DNA of 64,000 nt from CAYMPH01 sp964392365 (GTDB taxonomy: Bacteria > Spirochaetota > UBA4802 > UBA5550), in assembly GCA_964392365.1 (NCBI GenBank), contig CAYMPH010000001.1, forward strand, positions 186,001 to 250,000, read 5' to 3'. The notes under the pieces are model-generated. The model made no database searches, had not been told where the DNA came from, and saw nothing but the letters and a program-made list of their open reading frames with translations. Positions 63,256 to 64,000 of this stretch are shown here, one piece after another (the first letter of the stretch is position 1; every line of letters begins with the position of its first letter). Made by a program: the position numbers and the translations under genes.

Positions 63256-63713
63256 TGAGAAGAAAAGATAAAGAAATAACAGATATAGATGAACTGGAAT
63301 CAATTTTGAATGAAGCTTATATATGCAGAATCGCTTTGTGTTTTGATAATATTCCTTATATCGTGCCGATGAATTTTGCTTATAAAAATAATTTTCTTTA
63401 TATGCATTCTTTTCCTGAAGGCAGAAAAATTGATATTATTAATAAAAACAGCAGTGTGTGTTTTGAAGCGGAAATTAAAACTGAAATTGTAAAATCCGAA
63501 AGCGCATGTTCATGGGGAATGAAATTCATGAGTGTTATTGGTTCAGGTACTGCTGAAATTGTTGATGATGAAACTCATAAAATGGATGCGCTGAATATTA
63601 TTATGGAAAAATATTCCGGAAAATCAGATTGGGAATTCAGTGATTCAATGGATAAAATTGCAGTATTAAAAATCCATGTAAAGGAAATGTCCGGGAAGAA
63701 ATCCGGGTATTAA
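63255..63713 (+). CDS. Pyridoxamine 5'-phosphate oxidase-like flavin-binding protein (NimA-like)
   Basis: A 152-residue split-barrel protein starting MRRKDKEITDIDELESILNEAYICRIALCFDNIPYIVPMNFAY, the typical N-terminus of the NimA/PNPOx-like group. It binds FMN or F420 and may detoxify nitro compounds or reduce small molecules. It overlaps the last base of the fabD stop codon (TAATG). Its link to fatty-acid synthesis is unclear. Confidence 0.85.
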   Translation: MRRKDKEITDIDELESILNEAYICRIALCFDNIPYIVPMNFAYKNNFLYMHSFPEGRKIDIINKNSSVCFEAEIKTEIVKSESACSWGMKFMSVIGSGTAEIVDDETHKMDALNIIMEKYSGKSDWEFSDSMDKIAVLKIHVKEMSGKKSGY

Positions 63714-63720
63714 AAATAAA

Positions 63721-63830
63721 TGGAACGCGGATGACGCGGATGATTATGATGAACGCGGATAAGGATTATGACTTTTTTCAAAAGATTAAAAAAAATCATA
63801 ATAAATCATAAGCAATCCGCGTCATCAGCG
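63721..63830. repeat. GAACGCGGATGACGCGGAT palindromic repeat element, copy 2
   Basis: The left end is TGGAACGCGGATGACGCGGA followed by TGATTATGATGAACGCGGAT. The right end read on the other strand is GATAGAACGCTGATGACGC followed by TTATGATTTATTATGATTT. It is about 110 bases and in the opposite orientation to the copy at 6.8 kb, without that copy's central 36-base palindrome. It lies just past the PNPOx-like stop and could fold into a long hairpin that ends transcription. Confidence 0.78.
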
Positions 63831-63858
63831 TTCTATCTTTCTTTAATTAAGAGGAAAA

Positions 63859-64000
63859 ATGAAAACAGAAAACTTTGTTGTTTATGCAGGTGAAAATGCT
63901 GCACAAAAAGTAAGAGACTCCGGACTGAAACAGGAAATGATTACAGGAATGGCTGGAGCTGCGGGAGGTCCAAAGTGGCTTGTTTTATACGGCATTGACA
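63859..64000 (+). CDS. Probable patatin-like phospholipase family protein, N-terminal part (cut by window edge)
   Basis: The frame opens at an ATG at 63859 with GAGGA upstream and runs off the window after 47 residues. The visible part contains VYAGENAAQKVRDSGLKQEM and MAGAAGGPKWLVLYGID. A GAAGGPKWLVL start is familiar from patatin-like family proteins, but the catalytic residues are outside the window. So the family call is an inference. Confidence 0.5.
   Translation, partial: MKTENFVVYAGENAAQKVRDSGLKQEMITGMAGAAGGPKWLVLYGID

Overview
The window is AT-rich, densely coded DNA from a diderm (two-membrane) bacterium, most likely a spirochaete (Spirochaetota). An outer membrane is implied by a TolC-type channel, several lipoproteins with clear lipoboxes, and an Mla-type lipid ABC transporter. 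The spirochaete assignment is an inference from four things: the gene order rplU-prp-rpmA-obgE-proB; an L27 without an N-terminal extension that ends in a Treponema-like KKVSIYP tail; a TolC-linked adaptor without the alpha-helical hairpin, as known for Borrelia BesA; and a NADase-type glycan-binding protein. No phage, integrase, complete insertion sequence or CRISPR array was seen.

Layout. 1-6.6 kb (minus strand): a membrane PAS sensor cut by the left edge, then a tripartite export operon (58-aa protein, adaptor, FtsX-like permease, ATPase, TolC channel) coupled to an RNA methyltransferase. 6.6-7.1 kb: a palindromic repeat element whose inverted relative lies at 63.7 kb. 7.1-10.3 kb: two lipoproteins, a DUF362/ferredoxin protein and a cold-shock protein. 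10.4-14.4 kb (minus): birA, proB, obgE, rpmA, prp, rplU and a CAU-anticodon tRNA. 14.5-18.8 kb: a radical-SAM/DUF4130 DNA-repair pair behind a perfect palindrome, and a short RecQ. 20-22 kb: amt and PII. 22-25 kb: a YihY-cNMP fusion, a secreted glycan-binding-type protein and AlkD.

24.8-32.5 kb is a redox and acyl-metabolism region: two flavodoxin-like reductases, a rubredoxin-like protein, a hydrolase, an enoyl-CoA hydratase, a TetR regulator, a nitronate-monooxygenase-like enzyme, an Fe-S protein and a thioesterase. Nearly identical promoter/operator sequences lie before the reductase operon and before tetR, so the two units are probably one regulon. 32.5-35.5 kb: a patatin, a TPR protein and a CBS protein. 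36-42 kb: two chemoreceptors and a hybrid histidine kinase that share a similar multi-pass membrane input module, with a transglutaminase-like gene between them. 42.0 kb holds the remains of a second crotonase gene.

42.2-47.8 kb is the most unusual part. A Cys-rich protein, a KirBac-type channel and a YehS-like DUF1456 protein lie divergent to a three-gene operon: MoxR-type AAA ATPase, HExxH metallopeptidase with a VWA domain, and a protein built from six exact 28-residue repeats. I propose this as the best candidate for an undescribed system. 48.0-50.7 kb encodes a MlaF-MlaE fusion with a one-helix partner protein.

50.8-57.3 kb: nadB, an acetyltransferase, a hairpin-rich intergenic island, an aminotransferase, a NYN protein and a second hybrid kinase. 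57.3-59.4 kb: two unrecognised minus-strand genes separated by palindrome-rich DNA. 59.6-63.7 kb: a small lipoprotein, an HtrA protease, an acyl-CoA/ACP ligase, fabD and a flavin-binding protein in a tight operon. The right edge cuts a probable patatin-family gene.
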